Shown in pieces: positions 43,052 to 52,677 of a DNA stretch of 64,000 nucleotides. Source of the stretch: Metaphire vulgaris (lineage: Eukaryota; Annelida; Clitellata; Crassiclitellata; Megascolecidae); contig CM030832.1 of assembly GCA_018105865.1 (NCBI GenBank), forward strand, positions 24,419,908-24,483,907, read 5' to 3'. A program made the translations under genes and the position numbers. Numbering within the stretch: the first letter of the stretch is position 1; each line of letters begins with the position of its first letter. Below the pieces are notes generated by a model that had not been told where the DNA came from, searched no databases, and saw only the letters and a list, made by a program, of their open reading frames with translations.

Positions 43052-46000
43052 AACCTATCGTAAGAAGCACTACAAAGTCCATGTCTCACAGCCTGTTTCT
43101 ATTACATTATTTCAAAGTGTGTTAGTTTAGACACTTTTCAAAACCGATTGATTTGATTTAATATCTTGTTCGTTTCCTGTGTTTCAGAACTCATTCCGTA
43201 TGTCTATCAGTGCTTGTTTATACACTGTATGTGTATCTGTCTCCTGAATCTGCCACGTCGACAAGGTCTGGCATATTAGTTCTAAGGTCCACATATCCGC
43301 TAATAGGCCTGCTGAAACTCTATAACTATTGCAAAATGTCACGTCTACTCATAGACCACGTAAAGTAAGGACTAACGGCAGCAATGCTCGGGTCCGCGAA
43401 CTTAGGTCCATTGAGTTTTTAGCACGATAGCAGCTATTAAATGCTGCAACTGGACTTTGCACAGTAATACAGCTATGAAATTTGGTAGTCATACTAAGAG
43501 ATTAATTGTCTACTCAGTTCAAGCAATCGCGGTTGATACTATCAGGGTTTCCACTACAAAGCAGTTCTTCGTATTCGTAATCCCTAATTTAAACCATCAT
43601 TTCTTATCCCATTAACTTAAATAAATTTACATTTGTTTAGATGTCATATTTAAATGTAACCTAAACAGCGGAATATCCAGAGATAATTACGCCTTCAATA
43701 CACAAGTCATGAGAACCTTACGGCGATTTGGCCTGTAGTCCTGCCAGAAAATGTCAACATAGACTTCTTGCAATGACGTTTCAATTATGATGGCACATCG
43801 ACATATAACGTTCAGAGATTTGCTTAACATTGAATTGGTTCAATTTAGTAAAAGCAACATACTTACTGATGCAGACGTATTTCAGTTGTTTGGTGCAATT
43901 GGTGTTTTTCCAGACGCCTCTGCCTCTGTAACCTCTAAGACTCAAGATAACGCAATTTCCTTCTGTCTCTATTGGAAAACCGTTGGCCCACTGTTGACAT
44001 TGACGGCTATTTTCAATTTCGAAGTCTTGAGAAGTTTTCCAGTGGCTTCCGTTTAGTTTCTCAATACCAATCCAGAAATCCTGGCAGTTCTGTCCTTTGC
44101 TGCATGCGCGACTACAACATTAGTCACAGTATCTCAATGTTTAAATTATCTTGATGTCTACTGCAGAAAAAATAGTTTTATGGGTTCTCTGAAATTTGAG
44201 CATCACAAAATCCTATTAAGTTTTTCAGCGTTAACAAAGGCAAGGTTACTGTAACCTACTGTATATGGCGACTATTTCTGCCAATATAATAAGACAAATG
44301 GTCTTTATTTTCTCCGATCGCGTCTTCATAAAATTGTCATCCATACAGTAGGTAGATTGATAACTTGATATGTCGCCTTTATTTATGCACACCAGTACGA
44401 GAAATACCTCAACTTTTTGTAATAATTGTCAACTGTACACTGTATATTGATTGAATGTCATTTAGGATTAAACATGTAAGAATTATTGTGTAATGATAAA
44501 ATAATTCTGATGATACACATTAAATATCCGGAGGGTTAGACTTATTAATGTTCAATTGCCAAAGCGAAATGTGTAATTTTGATAATCAGCCCATCAAGTA
44601 CCATCCAAGACGTTGATTTGCGTAAATTTCAAGCATCTTCTTAACTAATCAAAACGGATGTCCCTTTGTTTACATAATTGCTAATCTTGGGAAAGTTCTT
44701 GACTGAATGCTTCGGAAAATTTTATAAAACCTTCCGTTCGATTCTGGGATGGTTTCTATCACACATTTTCGTCAAAAACCTTTTAGATTCACCTTCGTTT
44801 GAATTTTACCGAACCGCAAGATGAAGCACTACTGAATGTATTGGGCTCAATAGTATCATAGCTATTAAAACAGCTTCGAATACGATCGTTATTAAAACAG
44901 TCGTCAGCAGAGTTACTGGATTCAAGGCTGAAGGAAAGAATCTGTTGGTCCCGGTGTAACGAATTAAAATGACTCCCCCGAAAGATGAATCCCCAGTCAT
45001 TTTCCTACGTGTAATAAAGACTCCCCACCTCTTTATTCTACGAAGAATATGAACTCCCTCTGAATTTTATTTACTCACCTATGAAGAATGAACTCCACCT
45101 GGATATTACACGTATAACAAAGAATCCCTTTGTAGATTTACTACCCCCCTAAATTTTTAGCCTCAAATGTAGGAAGTTGACTGTCAAATTCATATAACAC
45201 GCAATTTCTGAATAATGTTAGGAACCCCGTTTTTTGGGACAATTCATACAAATGGAATCTGTAAGGTAAAAAGTAGCTCACTGTTCTACAATGTCTGACC
45301 GCCCGCCTTGTTGTTTGTCTTTCTGCCTATCGATTTGCCCGTAATGAGGAAAGAAGGCGAAGGCAAGTAGATCAAAGTAGTTCAAACAAAACATTCAAGC
45401 AACATTCAACTACACAAGCCACAACGCTATTCACTAGAATACGTATCTGGACAAGAAGAAGAGCGCGTAAGGCAAATATAATCGGCCCGACTCTGCCTAT
45501 GAAGACTTTACAGGATTAGTAGCAATTCATTTTGAGTTAATTTTGATGTCGAATATCAATAACGGAAAACGCAAAATTGAGCGAAATCACGATGTGAATA
45601 TTGAATTGTGCTATTAGTTGTCCATTAATAATCAAGGCGAACCGAATGATTGACAAAGGTGCGGTCATCGCACTGTAACTAATTCCCTCATCCAGTAACA
45701 ATATTATGTGATAGGTTCATACGTGTATTTAAACATGCTTCCAACTTTGATTAGACCTAGTTCGGAAATAAGTGTTTGCGAGAAGAAGTTAAATAAAATT
45801 TAAACGATAATTTCGAAGTGAATACGCGTCGTTTTTAATCAGTTTGGCAAGCGTCGAAGCAAGCGAATATGTGACACGGCAGTATAAACAATGTGACTTC
45901 CAAGAAATACACGTATTCTTAACTATGCACAAATATCCAGACAGTGTTGTGACAAAAGGCGAAAAGGCGAATTTTCGTCGTGCCTCGAAACATTTCGTTG

Positions 46001-49000
46001 TTGTTGATAACGAACTAAAGTATGAACGACGTAAAAAAGACGGGTCCATCAAACAGGTACATTTACATTTACAGCTGATCCTAATTCGCAAATTTTGCTT
46101 ATAAAGTCAGGTATATACTGTATATTTGCATGAGACACCTGGGTTTCAATGAGATTCAAAAAGGCATAGTATAGTCAAAAGACTCATTTCTTGCGTCGCA
46201 TAACTGTGACGCTTGTTAATGTGTTATGGAATAATGAACTCCACCTACATATTAAACGTAAGGTAAAGGATCCCTTTGCAGATTTTCTACTCTCCTACAT
46301 TTTTCGCCCCAAAATTATACGCAAATGTGTGATGTATTTAAAATATTATCGGCAATCGCTTAGAATTTATTAGGATGTGAATTTCAGCAGCTTTGAATGT
46401 GATACGTTTACGTTAAACCTAAGATGATCGCTTCGTGTCTTTACTGTATCTAGCCCATGTTTTGTCAGGTGTAGCAGTGTTTATTCCAGGCCTTGTGTGG
46501 TGGATCGCCCCTAAGTGTAACAATATCCTCCCTAAATAACACACGGCAAAAAGAGAAGGGAAATTAAGTTAATTCTAGTACACTTATTTTTTAGATTTGC
46601 GTCCTTAATTGAAGTTAATTCTAATTCCCAATCCAGATTCCCTTTAAAATAAGTTCTTTGTTTTTCAGTTAAAGGCGATTTGGGGCGAGAAAGAAGTACA
46701 ATCTATTATCTGCGATGCCCATGAAAGAAGTGGTAGCAGCATAGAAAGTAAAAGCATGCAAAGCCATCATGGAATCACGGCAACAATCCGTATCATCTCC
46801 AGCCGTTTTTACTGGCGAACCATTGAAGCAGACGTAAAGACTTATGTTAAATCATGCGCCAGATGTCAGCTAGTGAATCCCAAGTTTAAAAAAGAAGCAC
46901 CCAACCTGCACCCTGTGGCAGTTCCAAGCGACGTGATGCGTCAGATTGGCATTGACATCAGCTGTCTTCCCGATTGCAACGGATTTCAATACGTGGTTAT
47001 TGCCATCGATTACTTTTCTAAATGGTCCGAAGCTAAGGCATCGAAGGACAAGACAGCCATCAGCGTCGCACGATTCTTGTATGAACTTATTTGTCGTTTT
47101 GGTTGCTTTTCCACACAAATCAACGATCAGGGCAGAGAATTTGTTAACTCTGTCTCTGACGAATTGCATCGCTTGACAGGTGTCAATCAGAAGGTAACGA
47201 GCGCTTACCACCCTCAGGCTAATGGTCTGGTCGAAAGACAGAATAGGACCATCAAAGAAAAACTCCTTAAGATACTAGACGAAGGCGATGACTGGCCAAA
47301 CGCGCTGGATGGAGTTTTCTTCGCACATCGAACGGCTCGTCATCACTCTACGGGGTTTTCACCATTTCGGGTCCTATACGGCCGTGACCCTGTTTTACCA
47401 ATAGACGTGAAATATTCCACAGACTCAATCATTCCTGACACCCACGAATTTGACGAAGTCTACGTCCGTCACGTCGTGGATGTCATGACGAACATACGCA
47501 ATGCTGTGAGCGTTTCAGTAGCTAAGTCCATAGCCAATGCTCAAACGAAGCAGTGCGACGCATACAACAAACGGCTTACTTTTAAGCATACCTTTAGACC
47601 AGGCGATAAAGTACTTTTGAGGAACTTAAAAAGAGCCGATAGGAAAGGAGGAAAAAATACTAAACCATGGCTTGGACCGCATAAAATTACTGTAATATAC
47701 GACAACAACACTTGCCAGCTTGATGGGCCTCAACGTTCACTGAAGTGCAAGCAACATTTGTGTAATTTGAAGCCGCTTAAAGAGAGGAAAATCTACGATC
47801 AGGAAATACTTGAACAAAACTCGGCCATCCAGGAATCTCATGGACTTCTGTGGATTGAAAACTTAAAGCTAACACAGTCAGATAAAGCAACTATTGATAA
47901 AGGAGAAAAGCTTGACGATAAAGTAATCGACGCAGCTCAGTTACTATTACAGCAGAAGTACTATCCAGTCGACGGCCTTGACTCTTCTTTACTCGTCCAA
48001 GCTGCTGGCTTTCACGCAACGTCAAACCCGTGCGTACAAATTCATTTCGACGAAACCCGTGAGCACTGGATTACTTCTGCAACGACTAGGGGCCGCGTGG
48101 AGCTTGCAGATAGCTTGATAAATGGTACATTTTCTCCATCCATTGCTACTCAACTCAAACAGAGATATGCAACCTTAGCCGAAAATAAGATTCTCAGTGT
48201 GTTTGTGTTACCGACGCAACAACAGGTTAACGGAGTTGACTGCGGCGTCCATGCTATAGCAACAGCTATTGAGTTTTTAGCTGACAGCGGTGATCCTTTA
48301 GCTTCTTTCGATATTGCACAAATGCGTTCGCATTTGGTATCCTCACTCGAACAGGGAACCTTACTCCCGTTTCCGAAATCAACAAATAAAAAACGATGTA
48401 GAAAAGGCAAAGTGAAGAAAATAGAACTACCTATGTGAACATTAGTAGACATAGGCATGCAAATGTTATATGCAAACACACGACGCATATGCATAAATAC
48501 TGTATGCCTTATCAGATCCTTATATTACATGTGATATCTCATGACATTATATGTTTTTTATAAATTTTACTGCATACTCCTACAATAGCATAAATACTGT
48601 CTACGTTAACAAATCCATATATTATATGTGATATGTCATGACATTATGTGCTTTTATACATTTCACTGCATATACCTACACTTGCATAAATATTGTCTTC
48701 GTTAACAAATCCTCATATTATATGACATATAAAATATATACTTTGATCTACTTGCCTTCGCTTTCTTTCCTCATCACGGGCAAATCGAATGACAGACAGA
48801 CAGACAGACAACAAGGGGGGCGGACAGTCAGACAGACAGGCAGACAATCTAGAACAGTGAGCTACCTTCTACCTTACAGATGTTATTTGTATGATTTGTC
48901 CCAAACATGGGATTTCTAGCATTATTCAGACATCGCGTGTAGAAGTGTTTAAAGGAATACTCGAATCCCCAATTTATATGATGTTGATAGTCAACTTTCG

Positions 49001-52000
49001 ACATTTGGGGCAAAAAATTTAGAAGAGTAGAAAATCTACATAGGGATTCTTTATTATACTTGTAATACTGAGGTGGAGTTCATTAATCCACGTGTAATAA
49101 TGAGGTGATTCACATTAATTCGTATTTTACTGCATATCACTATAGGGGAGTTAATATAATTCAGAGGGAGTTCATATTCTTCGCAGAATAAAGAGGTGGG
49201 GAGTCTTTATTACACGTAGGAAAATGACTGGGGGATTCATCTGTCGGGGGATTCATTTTAATTCATTATACCGGGAGTCACGATCATGCTTCGTGACAGA
49301 GAGAAAGATCTTCTGAAATATTTCCATATGGAAGAGGAGCTCGTAAACTGCATCAACATCAAAGGACTTATTGAATCAATGGGATGTGGTTGCTACGTAA
49401 CCAGTGGCGTAGCGTGGTATTGTGCCGCCCATGGCTTCTGAAAAAATGCCGCCCCCAATCTGCTGCAGTAGCGTCATTTCACACTTTTCTTGGGGGGCGA
49501 GACAATTTTTTGGCAAATATTTTGCAAATTTTTGGCAAATTTTTGTAAATTTTAGGCATTTTGCAAATATTTTGCAATTTTGGCAAATGTTGGGCAATTT
49601 TTGTTTTTTTTCTATATAAAATGGACTGGCAAGCCAAAAAAATTCATCGCCGCTCAATTTGCCGCCCTCTTCATGTGTGCCGCCCATGGCTCGAGCCATA
49701 GTAGCCATTGGCACGCTACGCTACTGTATGTAACCGAAGGCTTTCTATTGACAGTTCAAAGAAGAGTACAAAGTTTGTTTTACTTCACAATGGAAATAAA
49801 TTAGTTTCCATCCCCTATTCCTCGCTCAGTAAATCTGAAAGAAACTTAGGAAACCATGGAAACTATTGTCCAAAAAATAAAATAAAACGACCATTGCTGG
49901 ACTTTGTGTGGCGACTTGAAGTTTATCTTCTTGTTTCTAGGGCAACTAAGCGGATACACCAAATTTCCTTGCTTCCTGTGCCTTTGCGACAGTTGATCAA
50001 GGGCAGGACATACAGTGTAATACAAGGAAAGAATGTCCAGTTAGAGAGCAATTCAAGGTCGGCGAATACAATATCAAGAACGAATCACTTGTTAATCTTC
50101 ATAAAGTGTCACTCCCTTCCTTGCATATAAAATTAGGACTCGGGAAACAGTTCGTTAGGAATTTGGATCGAGATGGTGAATGCTTCAAGTACAACTGTGC
50201 ACAATTTCCTGCTCTTTAAAATGAGAAGTTTGAAACTGGCATATTTGATGGCCCGCAAATTAGACTTCTGACCAGAGACAAAGAATTCCTTAATACCATG
50301 AAAACCATAGAAAAGGAGGCTTGGTCTGCTTTTTCCGACCGATTACTGACTTTCTAGGCAACTTGAGAGCCGATAATTATGACCCTTTTTATTTTAAATT
50401 ATGTTGATTGCTTTTCAAAGACTACGAGCAAACGTTAGTGTCAAGTTGCATTTCCTTTATGTCCACCTAAACTATTTCCCTTCAAATCTTGGAGTCATGA
50501 GAGAAGAACAAAGAGAAAGCTTTTATGAAGACGTTGAGACCATGGAAAGTATATGTCAATGCAGATGAAACTCAAACATGATGCTTACAACGTGACAGCT
50601 GTGAGCATATCTATACCAAAGCATCCACAAAGAGAATATTCCTGCCTCAAAATTTTAATTTATACAAGTAGCTATTGCTCTTATTGTTCTCTTGTTTGGA
50701 CGAAAGACTCGTTTCTAGCTTGAATAAAACATATTGCGTGTTATCACTTCTTCAGAACTTCTCATCTTTTAAATTTCACTTTAACACCTTTAATAAAGCA
50801 ATCATTACTTGCGAAAAATCACTTATTGTATATTTTTGGCATCATAGCTGGAATGAGCACCTTTCATTTTGGTAAATCAGCAAAAATATTTAGGCCAACA
50901 ATTTTTTTTCAAATGACAAAACGCAACTTAGTAATTATGTACAAACGTATTCTGAGTAGGGATGCCTATTAAAGTGCTGTCCATTGCATAAGGAATAAAC
51001 AAGTGTTCACGAAATTGCAATAATTGTGACGAAAGTATTTGGAAGAATGAAGACATACCCTTTTGAAGCCAGTAAGTCTCTCAAGTCAATATGTTCGTCA
51101 CATGTCATGGGTGGAGCCAATTGCGAGTTCATTGATTCACATGCATTCTTCCCCGTTTGGTACGTTTCAAAGGTAGAACTGATGTAGAAACAGCGATCAG
51201 TGGCAAGAAACCTAATCCAGCCCTTGGGGCAACCGGCGTCTAAATGAATATACAGGGTGCAAAAGTGAAAAGGGCACCCCTGTATGATATTTAATATCTC
51301 GGCTGCGTGTATAGCGATTTCAATTAAATGTATAGACCATATACCTGAGAATGTTTTTGATGCAATTGCCAAATTTCATGCCGATATCTTTAGTGTTTGC
51401 CGAAATATGGCAAAAAACTAAAGAGACCCACATTTTGAAATTGACATTGGAATATAACGTCATAATAAAGTGATAAAAAAATTTCTTTCTAATTTAAAGG
51501 AGATTTCAGATGATTTGCTACGGGAGCAGGTGCTCAAAATGCCCCTCCTCAGTCTTCACACATGCCGACAAGCGCTTCTTCACTGACAGTATCGACTTCT
51601 TGATCTGGTCCTCAGGCAAACTCTACCAGAACACCCAGATATTCGTCAGCACAGTCTTCAACTCCGTGATGTTCTGTGGCTTTGGCTGATACTTTTGATA
51701 TCTGTCGAGCATGATTCCCCAGACGTGGAAGTCAAGTGAATTGATATCTGGGGAGTTGGGTGGCCAGTCATCTTTCTTGATGAAATCTGGACATTTTGCT
51801 ACAGAAAATTCTGGGTCCTGAGAGCAGGGTGGGCAGGTTTTCCGTCTTGCTGGAATATGAAATCTTCTCCAAGCAAATCATGACAGTCCTGCAGCCAATC
51901 ATAATGCTGTTGTGTTTATCTGTTGGCCGTAAGTAAACTTTGACCTTGTCTGGCTCGATGTCAACGACGCAATTTTAGACTTAAAATGATACATTTTACT

Positions 52001-52677
52001 ATGACGTTATATTCTGTTTGTCAATTTAAAAATTTGGGTCTCTTTAGTTTTTTGGCCATATTTCAGCAAAAACTAAAGATATTAGCATGAAATTTGGCAA
52101 TTGCATCAAAAACATTCTCAGGTATATGGCCTATAAATTTCATTGAAATCTCTATACACGCAGCCGAGATATTAAATATCATAAAGGGGTGCCCTTTTCA
52201 CTTTTACACGCTGTACATATAAATAAATAAACATTTGTTCAGCATTCCCAAAAATTGTGTTAACTCAGAAACATAAACATGACAACAAAATGAAAGCAGC
52301 ATACTGCTTCGTGTAATAATATAACACAGTAGTATTAGGCATTGGTTTAGTCAAGGCTGCAGCTACTTACACTAGCTATGATCTGCCAACTAGTGGTTGG
52401 TAAAATGGTGGTCCGGTTGCCTTTGTCGGAGCAAAATTTGCGGTGGAGATATGACATAAATAAGCAAATAATTTGGACTATTTTGCCTTTGGGTTTATCT
52501 CGACCCTTTCCTACCTTGAAAGTATTTTTTGAATTTTTGCACGATTATTTTAAAAGGGGCTAAATTAATGTTAGAGATAGAACGTAAATAATAATTTATC
52601 ATTTTAAAGTTTTTACTTGAGGCGTAGAACCCTTCGTAGAGAGAGAAGAGAGTCAGTAGAATAACAATCGACTTCAT
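37543..52677 (-). CDS. Secreted tandem C-type lectin (gene B), five exons
   Basis: On the minus strand I join exons 52677-52617, 51239-51059, 44111-43867, 41244-41059 and 37826-37543. Splice phases are 1, 2, 1, 1 and all introns are GT-AG. The total is 957 bases, 319 codons with stop. The product has a signal peptide, CTLD-1 (GCPKGWIRFL, DRCFYIS, NACESM, FWIGIEKLNG, CQQWANGFP, NCVIL, NTNC, YVCI) and, with no linker, CTLD-2 (CPDNFEFLPEINQCL, TWSVAQRIC, IIWLGAQT, WFPGMPNCGYKDENC, YRWEDLPC, YVCEF). EPN/QPD and WND sugar motifs are altered, so ligand is unknown. CTLD-2 is paralogous to lectin A. If the first three and last two exons belong to different genes, one would lack a signal exon and the other a stop; the phase match favours one gene. 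Confidence 0.72.
37984..38487 (+). mobile_element. Non-autonomous Helitron-like element, copy 1
   Basis: Begins TCTATAATATTAAGATC after an A (37983) and ends GCGAGCATCTTTCTAG before a T (38488), the Helitron signature of TC...CTRR inserted between A and T. It is homologous over its length to 56088-56520, which has the same ends. No Rep/helicase is encoded. A clear 3' hairpin before CTAG is not obvious. It lies in the last intron of lectin B. Confidence 0.75.
38489..38950. repeat. Trinucleotide and hexanucleotide microsatellites
   Basis: (TTA)n passing into (GTA)n occupies 38489-38608, directly against the Helitron-like 3' end. (TAATAG)n passing into (TAGTAT)n occupies about 38862-38944. Reading frames over them are artefacts. 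Confidence 0.9.
38951..40303. other. Intron sequence of lectin B, unassigned
   Basis: No gene or clear element. Phrases near 39310-39740 (GACAGTTGTAAAC, GGTCACTGAAAAGTT) belong to the loose dispersed repeat also seen at 36640-37040. Confidence 0.4.
40304..40575. mobile_element. hAT-like MITE with perfect 8-base duplication
   Basis: Ends CAGTGGCGTAGCGTG and, inverted, CAGTGGCGTAACTAG. Flanked by identical GAATTAAT at 40296-40303 and 40576-40583. The interior includes CCCGGGGGC rims and an inverted pair of TAGGGTTAGGGTTA-like stretches at about 40449-40490. Confidence 0.88.
40576..41058. other. Intron sequence of lectin B, unassigned
   Basis: AT-rich DNA between the hAT-like MITE and exon 4. 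A second possible donor (GC|GTAAGT, 41020-41019) lies 38 bases beyond the chosen one and would break the phase with exon 5. Confidence 0.45.
41059..41244 (-). CDS. Lectin B exon 4 (N-terminal half of CTLD-2)
   Basis: Minus-strand acceptor TTGTTCGCAG, donor A|GTAAGC, 186 bases, phase 1 both ends. Encodes CPDNFEFLPEINQCL, PVTWSVAQRIC and a helix to YLSKYFT. Length, phase and donor equal lectin A exon 3. Confidence 0.88.
41336..41660 (+). repeat. Dispersed repeat (copy 2; see 33328)
   Basis: Colinear with 33328-33662 (shared words listed there). It lies in the intron between lectin B exons 3 and 4, same plus-strand orientation as the first copy. Confidence 0.75.
41661..43866. repeat. Microsatellite-rich intron of lectin B
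   Basis: (ACT)n with interruptions at about 41909-42050, a 7-base minisatellite of GGGGTGCA-type units at about 42076-42126, CCAACCCAACC-type pentamers at 42158-42245, and (ACT)n at 42960-43051. 42715-42955 looks like a G/C-rimmed MITE (GGGGCCC words). Poly-Thr, poly-Val and poly-Tyr frames here are artefacts. Confidence 0.8.
43867..44111 (-). CDS. Lectin B exon 3 (C-terminal half of CTLD-1)
   Basis: Minus-strand acceptor GTTGTAG, donor A|GTAAGT, entry phase 2, exit phase 1, 245 bases. Encodes NCQDFWIGIEKLNGSHW, CQQWANGFPIETEGNCVIL, VWKNTNC and KYVCI, a complete CTLD second half. No frame was listed for this strand because it lacks a start codon, but the homology is clear. Confidence 0.85.
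44112..44889. other. Intron 2 of lectin B, left part
   Basis: Unassigned AT-rich DNA; it may contain the left end of the CACTG-type relic that becomes recognisable from about 44890. Confidence 0.4.
45925..46056 (+). CDS. Ginger1 transposase, candidate first exon
   Basis: Frame is open from 45811; the first ATG is at 45925. It encodes the N-terminal integrase segment with HKYPDSVVTKGEKANFRR and LKYERRKKDG, in the place of the YPYY-type N-terminal block of Gypsy/Ginger1 integrases. Ends CAG before a GTACAT donor in phase 0. An upstream exon or a non-ATG portion may exist. Confidence 0.6.
46057..46670 (+). other. Intron of Ginger1 transposase gene with internal TIR-like piece
   Basis: Likely intron ending in TTTGTTTTTCAG near 46670. 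The stretch 46228-46320 (GAACTCCACCTACATATTAA, CCCTTTGCAGATT) resembles part of the element's own left inverted repeat near 45088-45180, in the same orientation. Confidence 0.55.
46756..48438 (+). CDS. Ginger1 transposase: integrase plus Ulp1-like protease
   Basis: A 560-codon open frame; the true exon starts a little upstream, near 46675. Just before the Met, CDAHERSG and then SHHGI with SCARCQ form the H2C2-type zinc finger. The catalytic core has D67 (IGIDIS), D124 (INDQGREF) and E160 (NGLVERQNR), a D-x35-E spacing. KPWLGPHKI (about 303-311) is the GPY/F module. The C-terminal part is a C48/Ulp1-type cysteine protease with H437 (EHWIT), D452 (ELADSL), Q in PTQQQVNG and C496 (VDCGVHA). Integrase-plus-Ulp1 architecture is described for Ginger1 transposons; it cuts and pastes DNA at CCGG. 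No frame breaks are seen, so recent activity is possible. Confidence 0.93.
   Translation: MQSHHGITATIRIISSRFYWRTIEADVKTYVKSCARCQLVNPKFKKEAPNLHPVAVPSDVMRQIGIDISCLPDCNGFQYVVIAIDYFSKWSEAKASKDKTAISVARFLYELICRFGCFSTQINDQGREFVNSVSDELHRLTGVNQKVTSAYHPQANGLVERQNRTIKEKLLKILDEGDDWPNALDGVFFAHRTARHHSTGFSPFRVLYGRDPVLPIDVKYSTDSIIPDTHEFDEVYVRHVVDVMTNIRNAVSVSVAKSIANAQTKQCDAYNKRLTFKHTFRPGDKVLLRNLKRADRKGGKNTKPWLGPHKITVIYDNNTCQLDGPQRSLKCKQHLCNLKPLKERKIYDQEILEQNSAIQESHGLLWIENLKLTQSDKATIDKGEKLDDKVIDAAQLLLQQKYYPVDGLDSSLLVQAAGFHATSNPCVQIHFDETREHWITSATTRGRVELADSLINGTFSPSIATQLKQRYATLAENKILSVFVLPTQQQVNGVDCGVHAIATAIEFLADSGDPLASFDIAQMRSHLVSSLEQGTLLPFPKSTNKKRCRKGKVKKIELPM
49402..49726. mobile_element. hAT-like MITE in the copy-3 relic
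   Basis: Ends CAGTGGCGTAGCGTGG and inverted CAGTAGCGTAGCGTGC. Flanks TACGTAAC (49394-49401) and TATGTAAC (49727-49734) are an 8-base duplication with one change. It has a second internal CAGTAGCGTCATTTCACAC block, also found near 3850, and a run of TTTGGCAAAT-like short repeats (49505-49590). Confidence 0.85.
50601..51058. other. Intron 2 of lectin B, right part
   Basis: AT-rich sequence between the transposon relic and exon 2; may contain its unidentified right end. No gene. Confidence 0.4.
51059..51239 (-). CDS. Lectin B exon 2 (N-terminal half of CTLD-1)
   Basis: Minus-strand acceptor ATTCATTTAG, entry phase 1, exit phase 2 at AAAGG|GTATGT. Encodes GCPKGWIRFLATDRCFYIS, KNACESMNSQLAPP and a helix to RDLLASK. 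The acceptor lies only 13 bases from the end of a mariner-type insertion (see findings). Confidence 0.85.
51253..52213 (-). mobile_element. Tc1/mariner deletion derivative in lectin B intron 1
   Basis: Inverted repeats of about 220 bases begin CAGGGTGCAAAAGTGAAAAG on the left and CAGCGTGTAAAAGTGAAAAG on the inverted right, flanked by TA (51251-51252, 52214-52215). The interior on the minus strand translates as DDWPPNSPDINSLDFHVWGIMLDRYQ and later KKRLSACVKTEEGHFEH, the C-terminal part of a Tc1/mariner-type transposase, including the usual WPPNSPD-L box with its catalytic Asp. One stop interrupts it; the N-terminal half is deleted. Confidence 0.9.
52617..52677 (-). CDS. Lectin B exon 1 (signal peptide)
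   Basis: Minus-strand ATG at 52677. Encodes a Met-Lys start and IVILLTLFSLYEGFYAS, a typical signal peptide, ending A|GTAAAA in phase 1. Upstream in-frame codons exist, but this Met sits directly before the hydrophobic core. Confidence 0.75.

Larger units (their letters stand above)
44955..49270 (+). mobile_element. Complete Ginger1 DNA transposon with Ulp1 domain
   Basis: 4316 bases flanked by CCGG on both sides (44951-44954 and 49271-49274), the known Ginger1 target duplication. Inverted repeats of roughly 350-400 bases start TGTAACGAATTAAAATGACTC on the left and, inverted, TATAATGAATTAAAATGAATC on the right, and share the AGACTCCCCACCTCTTTATTC block. The interior carries a plus-strand gene for a Gypsy-type integrase fused to a Ulp1-like protease. 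Subterminal tandem units lie at about 48540-48735. It sits in intron 2 of lectin B, inside the copy-3 CACTG-type relic. Confidence 0.93.
44890..50600 (+). pseudogene. FCYICG-family transposon protein, copy 3, split by two insertions
   Basis: Plus-strand pieces match the family in order: AELLDSRLKERN (44910-44950), then after the Ginger1 insertion LRDREKDLLKYFHMEEELVNC (49285-49360), then after the hAT-like MITE KFVLLHNGNKLVSIPY (49765-49815), DLKFIFLFLGQ-type and GYTKFPCFLC (49915-49985), LPSLHIKLGLGKQFVRN (50110-50165), FPAL, GPQIRLLT (50250-50275) and a late VHLNYFP region. Many stops and frameshifts. Joining the two sides of the Ginger1 insertion at CCGG restores local homology, showing Ginger1 came later. 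Confidence 0.75.

Noticed and set aside
41791..43130. Poly-Thr, poly-Val, poly-Tyr and poly-Ser open frames
   Set aside because: Translations of (ACT)n microsatellites and the GGGGTGCA minisatellite, not genes.
43787..44056. Plus-strand 89-codon open frame
   Set aside because: It is the antisense shadow of lectin B exon 3, which encodes clear CTLD motifs on the minus strand.
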